A stretch of DNA of 64,000 nt from Pseudomonas sp. StFLB209 (GTDB taxonomy: Bacteria > Pseudomonadota > Gammaproteobacteria > Pseudomonadales > Pseudomonadaceae): NCBI RefSeq assembly GCF_000829415.1, contig NZ_AP014637.1, positions 248,001 through 312,000 of the forward strand, in the 5' to 3' direction. How positions within the stretch are numbered: position 1 is the first letter of the stretch; every line of letters starts with the position of its first letter. The notes below the pieces were generated by a model. The model was not told the origin of the DNA and ran no database searches. It worked only from the letters and a program-made list of their open reading frames with translations. Positions 35,651-44,708 of this stretch are shown one piece after another. Both the position numbers and the translations under genes were made by a program.

Positions 35651-36838
35651 TTAGTCATGCTCCAAAGCATAACGCCGACAATGCGCCAGATAGCCCATTT
35701 CATGCGCGCCAACCAGTTGCACCACGCTGCTCCATAACCATGACGGCGCATCCAGGCTGCGGGTACGGTTGCTTTGCAGCACATCCATCCACTCCAGCCG
35801 GGTGGCGAGGTCCATCTGCCGGGCATGCGCCTGACCGACCACCCGCGCCAGGTAACCGGCCGCCTCCATGGCCTGGCGCGAATCAAGTTGATCCAGTTCC
35901 AGTTTGAGGTCTTGGGGCAGCAGTTCACGGATGAAAAACGAATGCTCCAGCAACCGCACCGCCAACATCCGGTTACCCAGCCCCGGTGATAACTGCCGGG
36001 CACCCTCGACCACCCGTTTGCCGTTATCACGCGGCATCCCGACCCGGGCGGCACGCGGCGCAGCGGCCGCTACGGCTTGCTTGATGTCCAGCAGGCAATA
36101 ATCCACGCCATCACCGTCGTCCACACTCAGCAGCACCGCATAACGGCGCAGCCCCAACGAGCTGCAACCCTTGACCCAATAGGCGCAGTCGAGCAGTTCA
36201 ACTTCACTGGCATGGCTGCGGCCTTTAAGTGAGGTGACCAAGGCGTGGATTTCAGGGGTCACGCACAGCAGCTCAATGGCTTGACGCTCGGCTTTGCTGA
36301 GTTTCCAGAAATGCTTGCCCAATGGCAGGGTCAAGCGCGCGCCCTCGATGCGCTCTTTGGCCAGATGCTTCCAGGTACGCTGCACGGCGCTGCGCATACC
36401 GGCCTTGACCTGCGCCGGGCGTGGCGGCTCGCGCTCCAGGCTGGTTTCAAAGGCCAGTTCGTAGCCACGGACCATTTCTTCGAGCATCCGCGCGGTGGTC
36501 ACCCCCGGCAGGTCGGAGCCACGTGCGGCGGTGGCAAGCGACAGTGCCAGACGCACCAGGTCATGCACAGGGTTGCCGACCACGGCCTGGTCCAGGTCGC
36601 GGATATGCACATCGATGCCACCCTTCAGATCACCAGTCGGCCCCAGATTACCGGCATGGCAATCCCCGCAGATCCATACCGCCGGGCCGCTGGGCAGACG
36701 CCGCCCCGGCTGGCTATGCAGCCACTCGTAAAAATGCACGGTGCTGCCCCGCACGAAGGCATGGGCAGAGCGGGCCATTTTCAGGTTACGCAGTTGATTG
36801 AGGTGCGGCAGACGATCAGCGGGTCTGGGTGTTTTCAT
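35651..36838 (-). CDS. DUF2252 family protein
   Basis: A 395-residue protein of the kinase-like DUF2252 family. The phosphotransfer-like core is recognisable as VWICGDCHAGNLGP and VHIRDLDQAVVGNP, the equivalents of the kinase HxD and DxD regions, and the N-terminal KMARSAHAFVRG is typical. Members are often found in stress or desiccation contexts, but the substrate is unknown. The gene appears alone. About 105 bp of low-GC sequence separates it from the MFS gene on its other side. Confidence 0.85.
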   Translation of the reverse strand: MKTPRPADRLPHLNQLRNLKMARSAHAFVRGSTVHFYEWLHSQPGRRLPSGPAVWICGDCHAGNLGPTGDLKGGIDVHIRDLDQAVVGNPVHDLVRLALSLATAARGSDLPGVTTARMLEEMVRGYELAFETSLEREPPRPAQVKAGMRSAVQRTWKHLAKERIEGARLTLPLGKHFWKLSKAERQAIELLCVTPEIHALVTSLKGRSHASEVELLDCAYWVKGCSSLGLRRYAVLLSVDDGDGVDYCLLDIKQAVAAAAPRAARVGMPRDNGKRVVEGARQLSPGLGNRMLAVRLLEHSFFIRELLPQDLKLELDQLDSRQAMEAAGYLARVVGQAHARQMDLATRLEWMDVLQSNRTRSLDAPSWLWSSVVQLVGAHEMGYLAHCRRYALEHD

Positions 36839-36943
36839 GCAGGGCTGGCTAGTAATGGCTATGCGCTATTGACCACAGTAGCGTCACAGTTGTTTCAAAG
36901 TATTTCACAAAACAAATCTTTCACTCCCCGCGTCACGTGACGA

Positions 36944-38158
36944 TCACGGCTCGACACAGCGCCTGTTCAAGCCGAACAACAACAGCGCGATCAGGCAAGC
37001 AGTGGCCTGGATCGCCCCCAAAGTAACCACCGGGGCAAATTCCAGCACCGACCCCAGCCAGGTCGTAAAGGCCGCCGCCGTCATGGTCAGAAAGCCCAGC
37101 AGTGCAGAAGCCAGGCCGGCCTGTTTGCCAAACGGGCTCAGGGTAAGCGCGGTGCCCAATGGATTGGCCAGGCCCATGCCCCACAGGAAGATCACCATCG
37201 ACAGTGAATACCAGCCCAGCCCCGGATCCCTCGGGCCAAGCCACAGCAGGCATCCGGCCAATAACGCTGTGGCCAGCCCCGAGGCGGTAATGGTGCGGCT
37301 GCCAAAGCGCCCGGCCAGCCGTGGCGCAGCCAGGCCGGCGGCGAAGACGACAAATACCGTGGCCGCGAAATACAACCCGGTCTGTAGCGAGGACAAGCCC
37401 ATGCCGTCCATCAAAATTGCCGGGGAGGCGCCGAAGCTGGCGAACAGGCCGCTCATCAACAGGCTCATCGCGGCCGCCGGCAAGATAAACGCAGGGTTAC
37501 CAAGCAACCCGCCGTAGGCGCCCAGCACCTGGGCCGCTGGCAACGCCACACGGCGCTGCACCGGCAGTGTTTCGCCAAGACCGCGTGCATAGCTGAGCGC
37601 GATGATCAGCGCGGCGATGCCGACCATGATAAAGATCGTCCGCCAGCCCAGCGTGTTGCTCAGCAGGCTGCCGAGCAACGGCGAAAAACCGGGAGCGGTC
37701 GCGGTGGCGATCATGGTCAGCGACAACGCCCGGGCCAGGGTCTCGCCCTCGAACAGGTCGCGGGCGATGGCTCGTGCCAGCACTGCGGCGGCGCACGCTC
37801 CGAGGGCCTGAATCACCCGCCCGGCAATCAGCACGTCAAACGAGCCGGCCAGGCCGGCAACCAGCGTGCCGACCACAAACAACGCCAGACCACCGAGCAC
37901 CAGAGGCAGGCGGCCAAACCGATCGGCCAGTGGCCCGACCAGCAACTGCGCCAGCGCAAAGGTGATGAAGAAGCTCGACAAGGTCAGGCCCAGCTCTCGT
38001 GCAGAGACGCCCAGCTCCTGGCCAATCTGCGCAAAGGCCGGGAGGATGATATTGGTCGACAGCACGCTGATGGCCGACAAGCCGGCCAGCAAGGCCACGA
38101 CTTTACCGTTTAGCGCAGGCCCCTGCTGCACCGCCGCAACCTCGCTTTGCGTTTTCAT
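36944..38158 (-). CDS. Bcr/CflA-family MFS drug exporter
   Basis: A 404-residue 12-segment multidrug exporter. It shows motif A (GPLADRFGRLPLVL) and the DHA1 fifth-segment region (TAPGFSPLLGSLLSNTLGWR) of the Bcr/CmlA group, whose members export bicyclomycin, chloramphenicol or sulfonamides. The ATG at 38158 overlaps the stop codon of the ketosynthase gene by 4 bp (ATGA), so translation is coupled. It is the last gene of the TetR-RND operon, and a second drug exporter here suggests a shared protective role. Confidence 0.88.
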   Translation of the reverse strand: MKTQSEVAAVQQGPALNGKVVALLAGLSAISVLSTNIILPAFAQIGQELGVSARELGLTLSSFFITFALAQLLVGPLADRFGRLPLVLGGLALFVVGTLVAGLAGSFDVLIAGRVIQALGACAAAVLARAIARDLFEGETLARALSLTMIATATAPGFSPLLGSLLSNTLGWRTIFIMVGIAALIIALSYARGLGETLPVQRRVALPAAQVLGAYGGLLGNPAFILPAAAMSLLMSGLFASFGASPAILMDGMGLSSLQTGLYFAATVFVVFAAGLAAPRLAGRFGSRTITASGLATALLAGCLLWLGPRDPGLGWYSLSMVIFLWGMGLANPLGTALTLSPFGKQAGLASALLGFLTMTAAAFTTWLGSVLEFAPVVTLGAIQATACLIALLLFGLNRRCVEP

Positions 38159-39471
38159 GACTGAGCCTGCCAATGGCGAAACAGCACACTGGCATTGACC
38201 CCGCCAAAGCCAAAGCCATTTGACAATGCATGGGTCAACGCCATCGGCCGGGCGTGACAGGCGACCACATCAAGGCCGGTGGCGGCGTCATCAGGGTGGT
38301 CGAGGTTAAGGGTCGGCGGGACGATCTGGTCACGCAACGCCAGCACCGTGAAGATCGCCTCGATACCGCCGGCAGCGCCCAGCAAGTGGCCGGTGGCGGA
38401 CTTGGTGGAACTGATCGCCACCTTGGAATCGGTGCCGAACAGCGCCCGAATCGCCGCCAGTTCGCCCTTGTCGCCGACCGGTGTCGAGGTCGCATGGGCA
38501 TTAATGTGCTGCACCTCGTCGACGCTCACCCCGGCCTGTTGCAGCGCTTGCTGCATGGCGCGCCACGCCCCGCTGCCATCTTCAGGGCCGGCGGTCAGAT
38601 GCCAGGCGTCAGCGCTGGTGCCGTAACCCACCAGCTCGGCCAAGGGCGTAGCACCACGGGCCAGGGCATGTTCCAGCGACTCGATGACCAGCAACCCCGC
38701 GCCCTCGGCCATGACGAAACCGTCACGCGCCTGGTCGAACGGCCGTGATGCGCGCCGGGCATCTTCGGCAGGCGCGGTAGACAACGCCCGCGCCGCAGCA
38801 AAACAGCCGAGGGTGACCCGATCAATCGCCGCCTCGGTGCCGCCACATATCGCGATATCAGCTTCGCCGCTGCGGATCAGCCGTGCCGCGTCACCGATGG
38901 CCTGCACCCCCGCCGCACAGGCGGTGACCGGCGCGCCCAGCGGTCCTTTGAAACCATGGCGGATAGACACATGCCCGGCGGCCATATTGGCGAGAAACGA
39001 CGGCGCGGTGAACGGTGACAACCGTTTTGGCCCGCGGCCATCGGTGGTGCGCACCGCCTCGGCCATGGCCCCGAAGCCGCCTACGCCCGAGGCGATGATG
39101 GTGGCGGTGCGTTGCTGCTGCGCTTCGCTGACCGGGTGCCAGTCGGCCTGCTCCAGTGCCTCATGGGCCGCGATCAGGGCGAACTCGATAAAGCGGTCCA
39201 TCTTCTTGCGTTCTTTGGCCGGGATCACCTGCTCGGGCTGATAGCCGCCCAGGGGGTCTTGCGCAAGGCTCGGCACCTGACCGCCAACCGCGACCCCGGT
39301 GCCGGCAGTAATCTCATCCGCCAGCTTGTCGATACCCGACTGGCCTTCGAGCAGCCGTTGCCAGACCCGCTCTACCCCGCAGCCAAGCGGGCCGACGATG
39401 CCGGTGCCGGTGACCACGATACGTTTGCCACTCTGAGAATGGGTCATGGGTGTCGCTGCTGAATGTGTCAT
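38155..39471 (-). CDS. FabF-like beta-ketoacyl-ACP synthase, operon-borne
   Basis: A 438-residue condensing enzyme of fatty-acid synthesis. The catalytic set is complete: Cys185 (VTACAAGVQ), His326 (NAHATSTPVGD), Lys357 and His362 (STKSATGHLLGAAGG), as in E. coli FabF (C163, H303, K335, H340). No fabG, acpP or fabD lies nearby, so this is not the housekeeping copy. It lies 16 bp after the RND pump gene and overlaps the MFS gene. Extra KAS enzymes linked to exporters can serve as drug-insensitive targets for thiolactomycin, cerulenin or platensimycin; that role is inferred here. The start could also be at 39447. Confidence 0.88.
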   Translation of the reverse strand: MTHSAATPMTHSQSGKRIVVTGTGIVGPLGCGVERVWQRLLEGQSGIDKLADEITAGTGVAVGGQVPSLAQDPLGGYQPEQVIPAKERKKMDRFIEFALIAAHEALEQADWHPVSEAQQQRTATIIASGVGGFGAMAEAVRTTDGRGPKRLSPFTAPSFLANMAAGHVSIRHGFKGPLGAPVTACAAGVQAIGDAARLIRSGEADIAICGGTEAAIDRVTLGCFAAARALSTAPAEDARRASRPFDQARDGFVMAEGAGLLVIESLEHALARGATPLAELVGYGTSADAWHLTAGPEDGSGAWRAMQQALQQAGVSVDEVQHINAHATSTPVGDKGELAAIRALFGTDSKVAISSTKSATGHLLGAAGGIEAIFTVLALRDQIVPPTLNLDHPDDAATGLDVVACHARPMALTHALSNGFGFGGVNASVLFRHWQAQS

Positions 39472-39487
39472 CTAGGTTGCCCCCGGT

Positions 39488-42400
39488 TCAGGTAGTGAGT
39501 TGAGTCTTGCTGCGAGGAGAGTGAATCTTGAAAGCGATCGCATACATCGCCGGGAGAAACACCAGGGTCATCAGCGTACCGACCAGCGTGCCGCCGATCA
39601 GGGTGTAGGCCAGCGTGCCCCAGAACACCGACTGGGTCAGTGGCACAAAAGCCAGGATCGCGGCCAGCGCCGTCAGCAACACCGGTCGGGCGCGCTGCAC
39701 GGTGGCCTCGACCACCGAATTGAACGGGTCGAGACCTTCCTGTTGGTTGTGATGGATCTGGCCGATCAGGATCAAGGTGTTGCGCATCAGGATGCCTGAG
39801 AGGGCGATCAGCCCGACCAGTGCGTTGATCCCGAATGGCTGCTGAAACAGCAGCAGGGTCGGCACCACACCGATCAGGCCCAGCGGCGCGGTAAGAAACA
39901 CCATGACCATCGCCGCCATCGAGCGCACCTGAACAATGATGATCAGCAAGGTCAGGGCGAGCATGATCGGCAGCAGCGGCGCGATGGCCTTGCTGGCCTT
40001 GAGCGACTCTTCGATGGAACCGGCCATTTCGATCCGGTAGCCCGGCGGCAGAGTCGCGATGACCGGCTGCAGGTCGTTCCAGATCAGCGCCGAGACATCC
40101 GGCGGTTGCAGACCCTCGGCAATGTCGCCGCGCACGGTAATGGTCGGGGTGCGGTCACGGCGGCGCAGCACGGGCTCTTCCATGCGCACCTCGACCTCGC
40201 CGACCTGCGACAGCGCAATGCGCTGGCCGGCCGCACCGACCAAGGTGAAACCGGCGATCTTCGCAGGATCGAGGCGGATATCACCGGCGGCCCGCGCCAA
40301 CAGTTGCACAGAGCGAATGTCTTCGCGCACCGCGCTGACCGCCACCCCGGACAACAGAAACTGCAGTTGTTGGGCAACGCTACTGGAGGTCAGGCCGAAT
40401 GCTTGCAGGCGATCCTGATCCAGCGCGAAATGCAGGGTCGGCACCCGCGCGCCCCAGTCGCTGTTGACGGTTCTCATCATCGGGCTGGCCTGCAGCACGC
40501 CCTGCACCTGAGTGGCGATCAGGCGCAGTTGCTGCGGGTCAGGCCCCATCACCCGATAAGCGACCGGGAACGGCGAGTACGGACCGAACACCAGTTGCGT
40601 GACCCGCACCCGCGCCTGCGGCGCCAGACCGTCGGCCACTGCGGCACGCAGGCGCTGCTTGAGCGCATCACGCGCAGCCTGGCTGTCGGTCAGCACCACA
40701 AGCTTGGCAAAGGACGGGTCAGGCAGTTCCGGGGCCATCGCCAAATAGAAACGCGGCGGTCCCTGGCCGACATAGGTGGTGACGATCTGCGCCTCTTGCT
40801 GCTCGCGCAGCCACGACTCGACCTTGATCGCGGTGGCATGGGTCTGTTCGATGGAAGTGCCGTACGGCATCTGTACCTCAACCAGCACCTCGGGGCGGTC
40901 GGAGGTCGGGAAGAACTGCTTTTTCACCAGCCCCATACCCAGCAGCGCAACGATGAACGCAACGATCACCGCCCCCGCGACCGACCATTTACCTGCGATG
41001 ACCCTGCTCAGCAGCCGACGAAAACGGTTGTAGTGGCGGGTGTCATAGATGGCCGCATGACCGCCGGCAACCTGTTTGATCTCCGGCAGCAGCTTGACAC
41101 CCAGATACGGCGTGAAGGCCACCGCGACCAGCCAGGACGCGATCAGGCCGATGCCCACGATCCAGAACATGTTGCTGGTGTATTCACCGGCCGTGGAGTG
41201 AGCAAAACCGTTGGGCATGAAGCCGATGGCGGTGACCAGCGTGCCGGACAGCATCGGCGCTGCGGTATGGCTCCAGGCGTAGGCCGAGGCCTTGAGACGG
41301 TCATAGCCCTCCTCCATTTTCACGACCATCATCTCGATGGCGATGATCGCGTCGTCGACCAGCAAACCCAGCGCCAGAATCAGCGAGCCCAGGGTAATGC
41401 GGTCAAAGTTCTTGCCCGTGGCAGCCATGACCACGAACACCACCGCCAGGGTCAAAGGCACAGCTGCCGCGACCACCACGCCAACGCGCCAGCCCATGCT
41501 GATAAAGCAGACCAGCATGACCACCAGCAAGGCGACCACGAACTTGACCATGAACTCGTTGACCGACGAGCTGATGTTCACCGACTGATCAGTGACCTTG
41601 GCCAGGGTCATGCCCAGTGGCATAGCGGCGTTGATCTGCGCCGTTTCCGCGTCCAGCGCCTTGCCAAGGTCCAGCCCGTTCCAGCCATCACGCATCACGA
41701 TACCGAGCAACAACGCCGGCTCGCCGCCGTTACGGACCAGCAATGTCGCGGGGTCTTCGTAACCCCGTTCAACCGTCGCCACATCGGACAACTTCAAGGT
41801 CCGCCCGTTGACCACCACTGGCGTGCTGCGAATGGTCTCCAGCTTGTCGAACGCCCCCTCCAGACGCACGATCACCTGCGGCCCGCCGGTTTCGATCGAG
41901 CCGGCGGGGGTCAGCGCATTCTGGTTATTGAGCGCCGCAAAGATCGCCTGCGGCGCAATACCCAGCGTGGCCAGCCGCTCATGGGAAAACGACACGAAAA
42001 TGCGCTCGGCCTGCTCACCGATGATGTTGACCTTCTTCACGCCAGGGACGTGCAACAGCCGCTGGCGCAGTGCCTCGGCATCACGCACAAGCTGGCGCGG
42101 CGGCTCACCTTTGGCTTTCAGGGCGAACAACGCGAACGTCACGTCAGCAAACTCGTCGTTGATCATCGGACCGATGACACCTGCCGGCAGATTTCGCGCC
42201 TCGTCGCCCAGCTTCTTGCGCGCCTGATAAAACTCTTCCTGGACTTGCCCGGGAGGGGTGCTGTCGAGTAGCGAGACCATGGTGAACGCCAGCCCTGCAC
42301 GGGTGTAGGTTTCACTGCGGTCGTACCACTTGAGCTCCTGCATGCGCTTTTCCAGCGGCTCGGCCACCAGATCCTGCATCTGCTGCGCCGTCGCGCCGGG

Positions 42401-42568
42401 CCAGGCACTGATGATGGTCAGTTGCTTTACGGTAAAGGGCGGATCCTCGGCACGCCCCAACTGCAAGAACGCGAGAATTCCGGCCCCGGCAATCAGCACG
42501 ATGACGAACAGGGTGACCGCGCGCTCGCGCACCGCCAAAGCAGACAGATTGAAACGCCCTGCGCTCAT
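39488..42568 (-). CDS. RND-family inner-membrane efflux pump
   Basis: A 1026-residue proton-driven exporter with the 12-segment, two-fold repeat layout of the AcrB/MexB superfamily. The paired proton-relay acidic residues in TM4 are present (ILALGLLVDDAIIAIEMM). Porter-domain motifs appear in both halves, and the final segments read RPVLLTALAAILAFVPL. No outer-membrane channel gene is in the operon, so it must borrow TolC/OprM. The start overlaps the adaptor gene by 4 bp. The closest subgroup looks like MexK/VexF-type, but substrate assignment is not safe. Confidence 0.9.
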   Translation of the reverse strand: MSAGRFNLSALAVRERAVTLFVIVLIAGAGILAFLQLGRAEDPPFTVKQLTIISAWPGATAQQMQDLVAEPLEKRMQELKWYDRSETYTRAGLAFTMVSLLDSTPPGQVQEEFYQARKKLGDEARNLPAGVIGPMINDEFADVTFALFALKAKGEPPRQLVRDAEALRQRLLHVPGVKKVNIIGEQAERIFVSFSHERLATLGIAPQAIFAALNNQNALTPAGSIETGGPQVIVRLEGAFDKLETIRSTPVVVNGRTLKLSDVATVERGYEDPATLLVRNGGEPALLLGIVMRDGWNGLDLGKALDAETAQINAAMPLGMTLAKVTDQSVNISSSVNEFMVKFVVALLVVMLVCFISMGWRVGVVVAAAVPLTLAVVFVVMAATGKNFDRITLGSLILALGLLVDDAIIAIEMMVVKMEEGYDRLKASAYAWSHTAAPMLSGTLVTAIGFMPNGFAHSTAGEYTSNMFWIVGIGLIASWLVAVAFTPYLGVKLLPEIKQVAGGHAAIYDTRHYNRFRRLLSRVIAGKWSVAGAVIVAFIVALLGMGLVKKQFFPTSDRPEVLVEVQMPYGTSIEQTHATAIKVESWLREQQEAQIVTTYVGQGPPRFYLAMAPELPDPSFAKLVVLTDSQAARDALKQRLRAAVADGLAPQARVRVTQLVFGPYSPFPVAYRVMGPDPQQLRLIATQVQGVLQASPMMRTVNSDWGARVPTLHFALDQDRLQAFGLTSSSVAQQLQFLLSGVAVSAVREDIRSVQLLARAAGDIRLDPAKIAGFTLVGAAGQRIALSQVGEVEVRMEEPVLRRRDRTPTITVRGDIAEGLQPPDVSALIWNDLQPVIATLPPGYRIEMAGSIEESLKASKAIAPLLPIMLALTLLIIIVQVRSMAAMVMVFLTAPLGLIGVVPTLLLFQQPFGINALVGLIALSGILMRNTLILIGQIHHNQQEGLDPFNSVVEATVQRARPVLLTALAAILAFVPLTQSVFWGTLAYTLIGGTLVGTLMTLVFLPAMYAIAFKIHSPRSKTQLTT

Positions 42569-43671
42569 GGCTGGCTCCCGGCAACCCGGTTGGCGTCGAG
42601 CGACTCACGCCGGACCGACTCACCGTCATGCAGCAGGTGCGCACCCAACGCCACGACCTGCTCTCCCACCGCGAGCTGGCCGACGACACGCGCCGTGTCG
42701 TCGCCAACAGCCAGCACCTGCACGTTACGCCAGGCCACCTTGGTCGGCTCACCGGCAATCAGCCAAACGCCGGGACCACTGCCGGGATCGTAAAGGGCCG
42801 CAATCGGCACCTGCACTGCGCCGCTGCCGGGCGAGTCCTGGGCGATATCGAGTGTGACGGTCGCCCCGAGCGGCGCCTGGGCCAGCGCGCCCTGCAGCAC
42901 ATAGCGGGCTTCGAAGGTACGGGTGGTGGCATCGGCCGCCGCAGACAGCAGCCGCAGGGTTGCAGGCAGCGCCGGGTCACGGCTGCCGTACAGCGACGCC
43001 TGCGCCGTCGAGCCGGTGGCCGGGCGCAGCGTCTCGGGCAAATAGACAATCGCCTCACGTTGCCCGGCCCGTGCCAGCCGGACCACCGTTTGCCCGGCGC
43101 TGACCACCTGCCCCGGTTCGGCCAGAGTCTCGACCACCACGCCGTCAGCGTCAGCCAGCAGCACCGCGTAGCTGGTTGCATTACGCGCCACATCGGCCTG
43201 GGCTTGCGCGGCACTGAGCTGTGCCCGAGCCGCGTCGGCAGCCGCCTTGCTCTGGTCGTAAGTGGATGCCGAAACGGCGCCTGCGGCAACCAGCCGGCGA
43301 TAGCGCACCTCGTCCTGGGCCGTCTGCCTGGCAAGTGCGCTGGCCGAGGCGACCGCTTCGAGCTGCGCTCGCGCCTGGAGCTGGAGATCCACAGGATCAA
43401 GGCGCAGCAGCGGCTGACCACGCTTGACCGTTTGCCCGGTATCGACCAGCCGCTCCAGCACCTTGCCTGACACACGAAAACCCAGGTCACTCTGGGTACG
43501 TGCGACCACCACACCGCTGAACGAGCGATTTGTCTCAACGGCGCGCGTCACCGTTGCAGCCCGGACCAGCGGCGGCTGGGTACGCGGATCGTCGCTGACC
43601 GCTGGATCGCCACACGCCGTCAACAGGACGGGCAGCACGCAACCGACAAGCAGGAGAGATTTGAGGCGCAT
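42565..43671 (-). CDS. RND periplasmic adaptor lipoprotein
   Basis: A 368-residue membrane-fusion protein that joins an RND pump to an outer-membrane channel. Residues 1-20 form a lipoprotein signal with lipobox LTAC (Cys20). The lipoyl half-motifs (SGKVLERLVDTGQTVKRGQPL and ADGVVVETLAEPGQVVSAGQ) flank a helical hairpin rich in Ala and Gln, followed by the beta-barrel. It is the first structural gene after tetR. A GTGACCA-N10-TGGTCAC palindrome lies about 50-70 bp upstream of its start. Confidence 0.9.
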   Translation of the reverse strand: MRLKSLLLVGCVLPVLLTACGDPAVSDDPRTQPPLVRAATVTRAVETNRSFSGVVVARTQSDLGFRVSGKVLERLVDTGQTVKRGQPLLRLDPVDLQLQARAQLEAVASASALARQTAQDEVRYRRLVAAGAVSASTYDQSKAAADAARAQLSAAQAQADVARNATSYAVLLADADGVVVETLAEPGQVVSAGQTVVRLARAGQREAIVYLPETLRPATGSTAQASLYGSRDPALPATLRLLSAAADATTRTFEARYVLQGALAQAPLGATVTLDIAQDSPGSGAVQVPIAALYDPGSGPGVWLIAGEPTKVAWRNVQVLAVGDDTARVVGQLAVGEQVVALGAHLLHDGESVRRESLDANRVAGSQP

Positions 43672-43716
43672 GGGATCCCTTACTCAAGAGCAATACGAGA
43701 CCCACATTCTTTTACT

Positions 43717-43742
43717 AGTGACCAATATTGTCAATGGTCACT
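43717..43742. promoter_or_regulatory. TetR-type operator upstream of the RND adaptor gene
   Basis: Perfect 8-bp arms AGTGACCA (43717-43724) and TGGTCACT (43735-43742) with a 10-bp spacer, in the 77-bp gap between tetR and the adaptor gene. An almost identical site lies upstream of tetR. Confidence 0.72.
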
Positions 43743-43748
43743 TATTAT

Positions 43749-44363
43749 TTACGGCGCCAGGCTACGCAAGATCATGGCCGGCAATTGCACGGTCGCTTCA
43801 CCGGTAGCGTCGAGGTTGTATTGCAGTTGTGCAGGGTTGATGTAGGGACGCATGACCAGACAGATCGCGCTGACCACATCATCCAGCGGGGTCTTGCGCT
43901 CAAATTCGCCGGCTTCGCGGCCATCAACCACGATCTGCTGGATAATTGCGCGAATTCGCGCTTCATGTTCAAGCACCGACGGCCACTGCTCACGTGATGC
44001 AACAGCAGCAATGTCGTAAAGCTTGCGGTCATGGAAAAACAGGTCGCTGCCCGCTTCGCAAAGCGTCCGGAACAGGCACCTCAAGCGCTCCGAGGCAGAC
44101 GAGGCACCGGCAGTCGCAGCCTCAATGGCCTGCATGATCATCGCCAGACGGTTGGCGCAGATCACCTGGCCGATGGCCTGCTTTGAGTCGAAAAACTTAT
44201 AGATGTAGGCCTTGGAAAAACCGATGGCCTTGGCAAGGTCCGACACCGTGGTCTTCTCATAGCCGTAATGCGCGAAATGGCGGCCTGCCGCCTCGATGAC
44301 CTGATCGCGGACACTGTGATCAAGGGGGCCGCGGGTAGGCGCTGGGGGGGTATTTTCATTCAT
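43749..44363 (-). CDS. TetR-family repressor of the RND/KAS/MFS operon
   Basis: A 204-residue repressor. Residues 15-65 form the TetR helix-turn-helix (VIEAAGRHFAHYGYEKTTVSDLAKAIGFSKAYIYKFF), followed by a mostly helical ligand domain. It precedes the adaptor gene by 77 bp on the same strand. The same palindrome GTGACCR-N10-TGGTCAC lies upstream of both genes, so TetR autoregulation plus control of the pump operon is predicted. The inducing ligand is unknown. Confidence 0.9.
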   Translation of the reverse strand: MNENTPPAPTRGPLDHSVRDQVIEAAGRHFAHYGYEKTTVSDLAKAIGFSKAYIYKFFDSKQAIGQVICANRLAMIMQAIEAATAGASSASERLRCLFRTLCEAGSDLFFHDRKLYDIAAVASREQWPSVLEHEARIRAIIQQIVVDGREAGEFERKTPLDDVVSAICLVMRPYINPAQLQYNLDATGEATVQLPAMILRSLAP

Positions 44364-44708
44364 GTGCGCAGCTTGACTCCATGATGACTCGAAAGACCGT
44401 TAGGTGACCGATCAATAATATGGTCACAATCTATCTGTGTCCAAAAAGGGCGCGAAGTTCTGTTGACCGGCAAATACTGCCCTCAATGTGACGCCCTGCA
44501 ATGGCCGCTATGGTAATGGCTATTCAGACAGGCCGGGCGCTGCGCCGGGCGATCAGAGGTTTTTCGCGCGAACGCAGGCATAATGCCTACACTTGGCTGC
44601 GGGCCAGAATCATCGACTGTTCTGGCCCGCAACTGCCATGAGCCGGTGCATCGGAATGGCTGCACTGACACGTTAATCCGTAGTTACGACTGACAAGGCA
44701 GTGATCGT
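44364..44708. other. Intergenic region between tetR and the decayed tnpB
   Basis: 345 bp without a convincing gene. It holds the tetR operator (44404-44427) and a perfect 12-bp stem, TGCGGGCCAGAA (44598-44609) / TTCTGGCCCGCA (44620-44631), with a 10-nt loop. That stem could be a terminator remnant, though no T run follows. Confidence 0.5.
44404..44427. promoter_or_regulatory. TetR-type operator upstream of tetR
   Basis: GTGACCG at 44404 and TGGTCAC ending 44427 with a 10-bp spacer, 40 bp upstream of the tetR start. It shares half-sites and spacing with the site at 43717-43742. Confidence 0.68.

Noticed and set aside
40106..42271. 721-codon plus-strand frame antisense to the RND pump gene
   Set aside because: Arg/His/Gln-rich shadow of the RND coding strand; no family motifs and no ribosome site.
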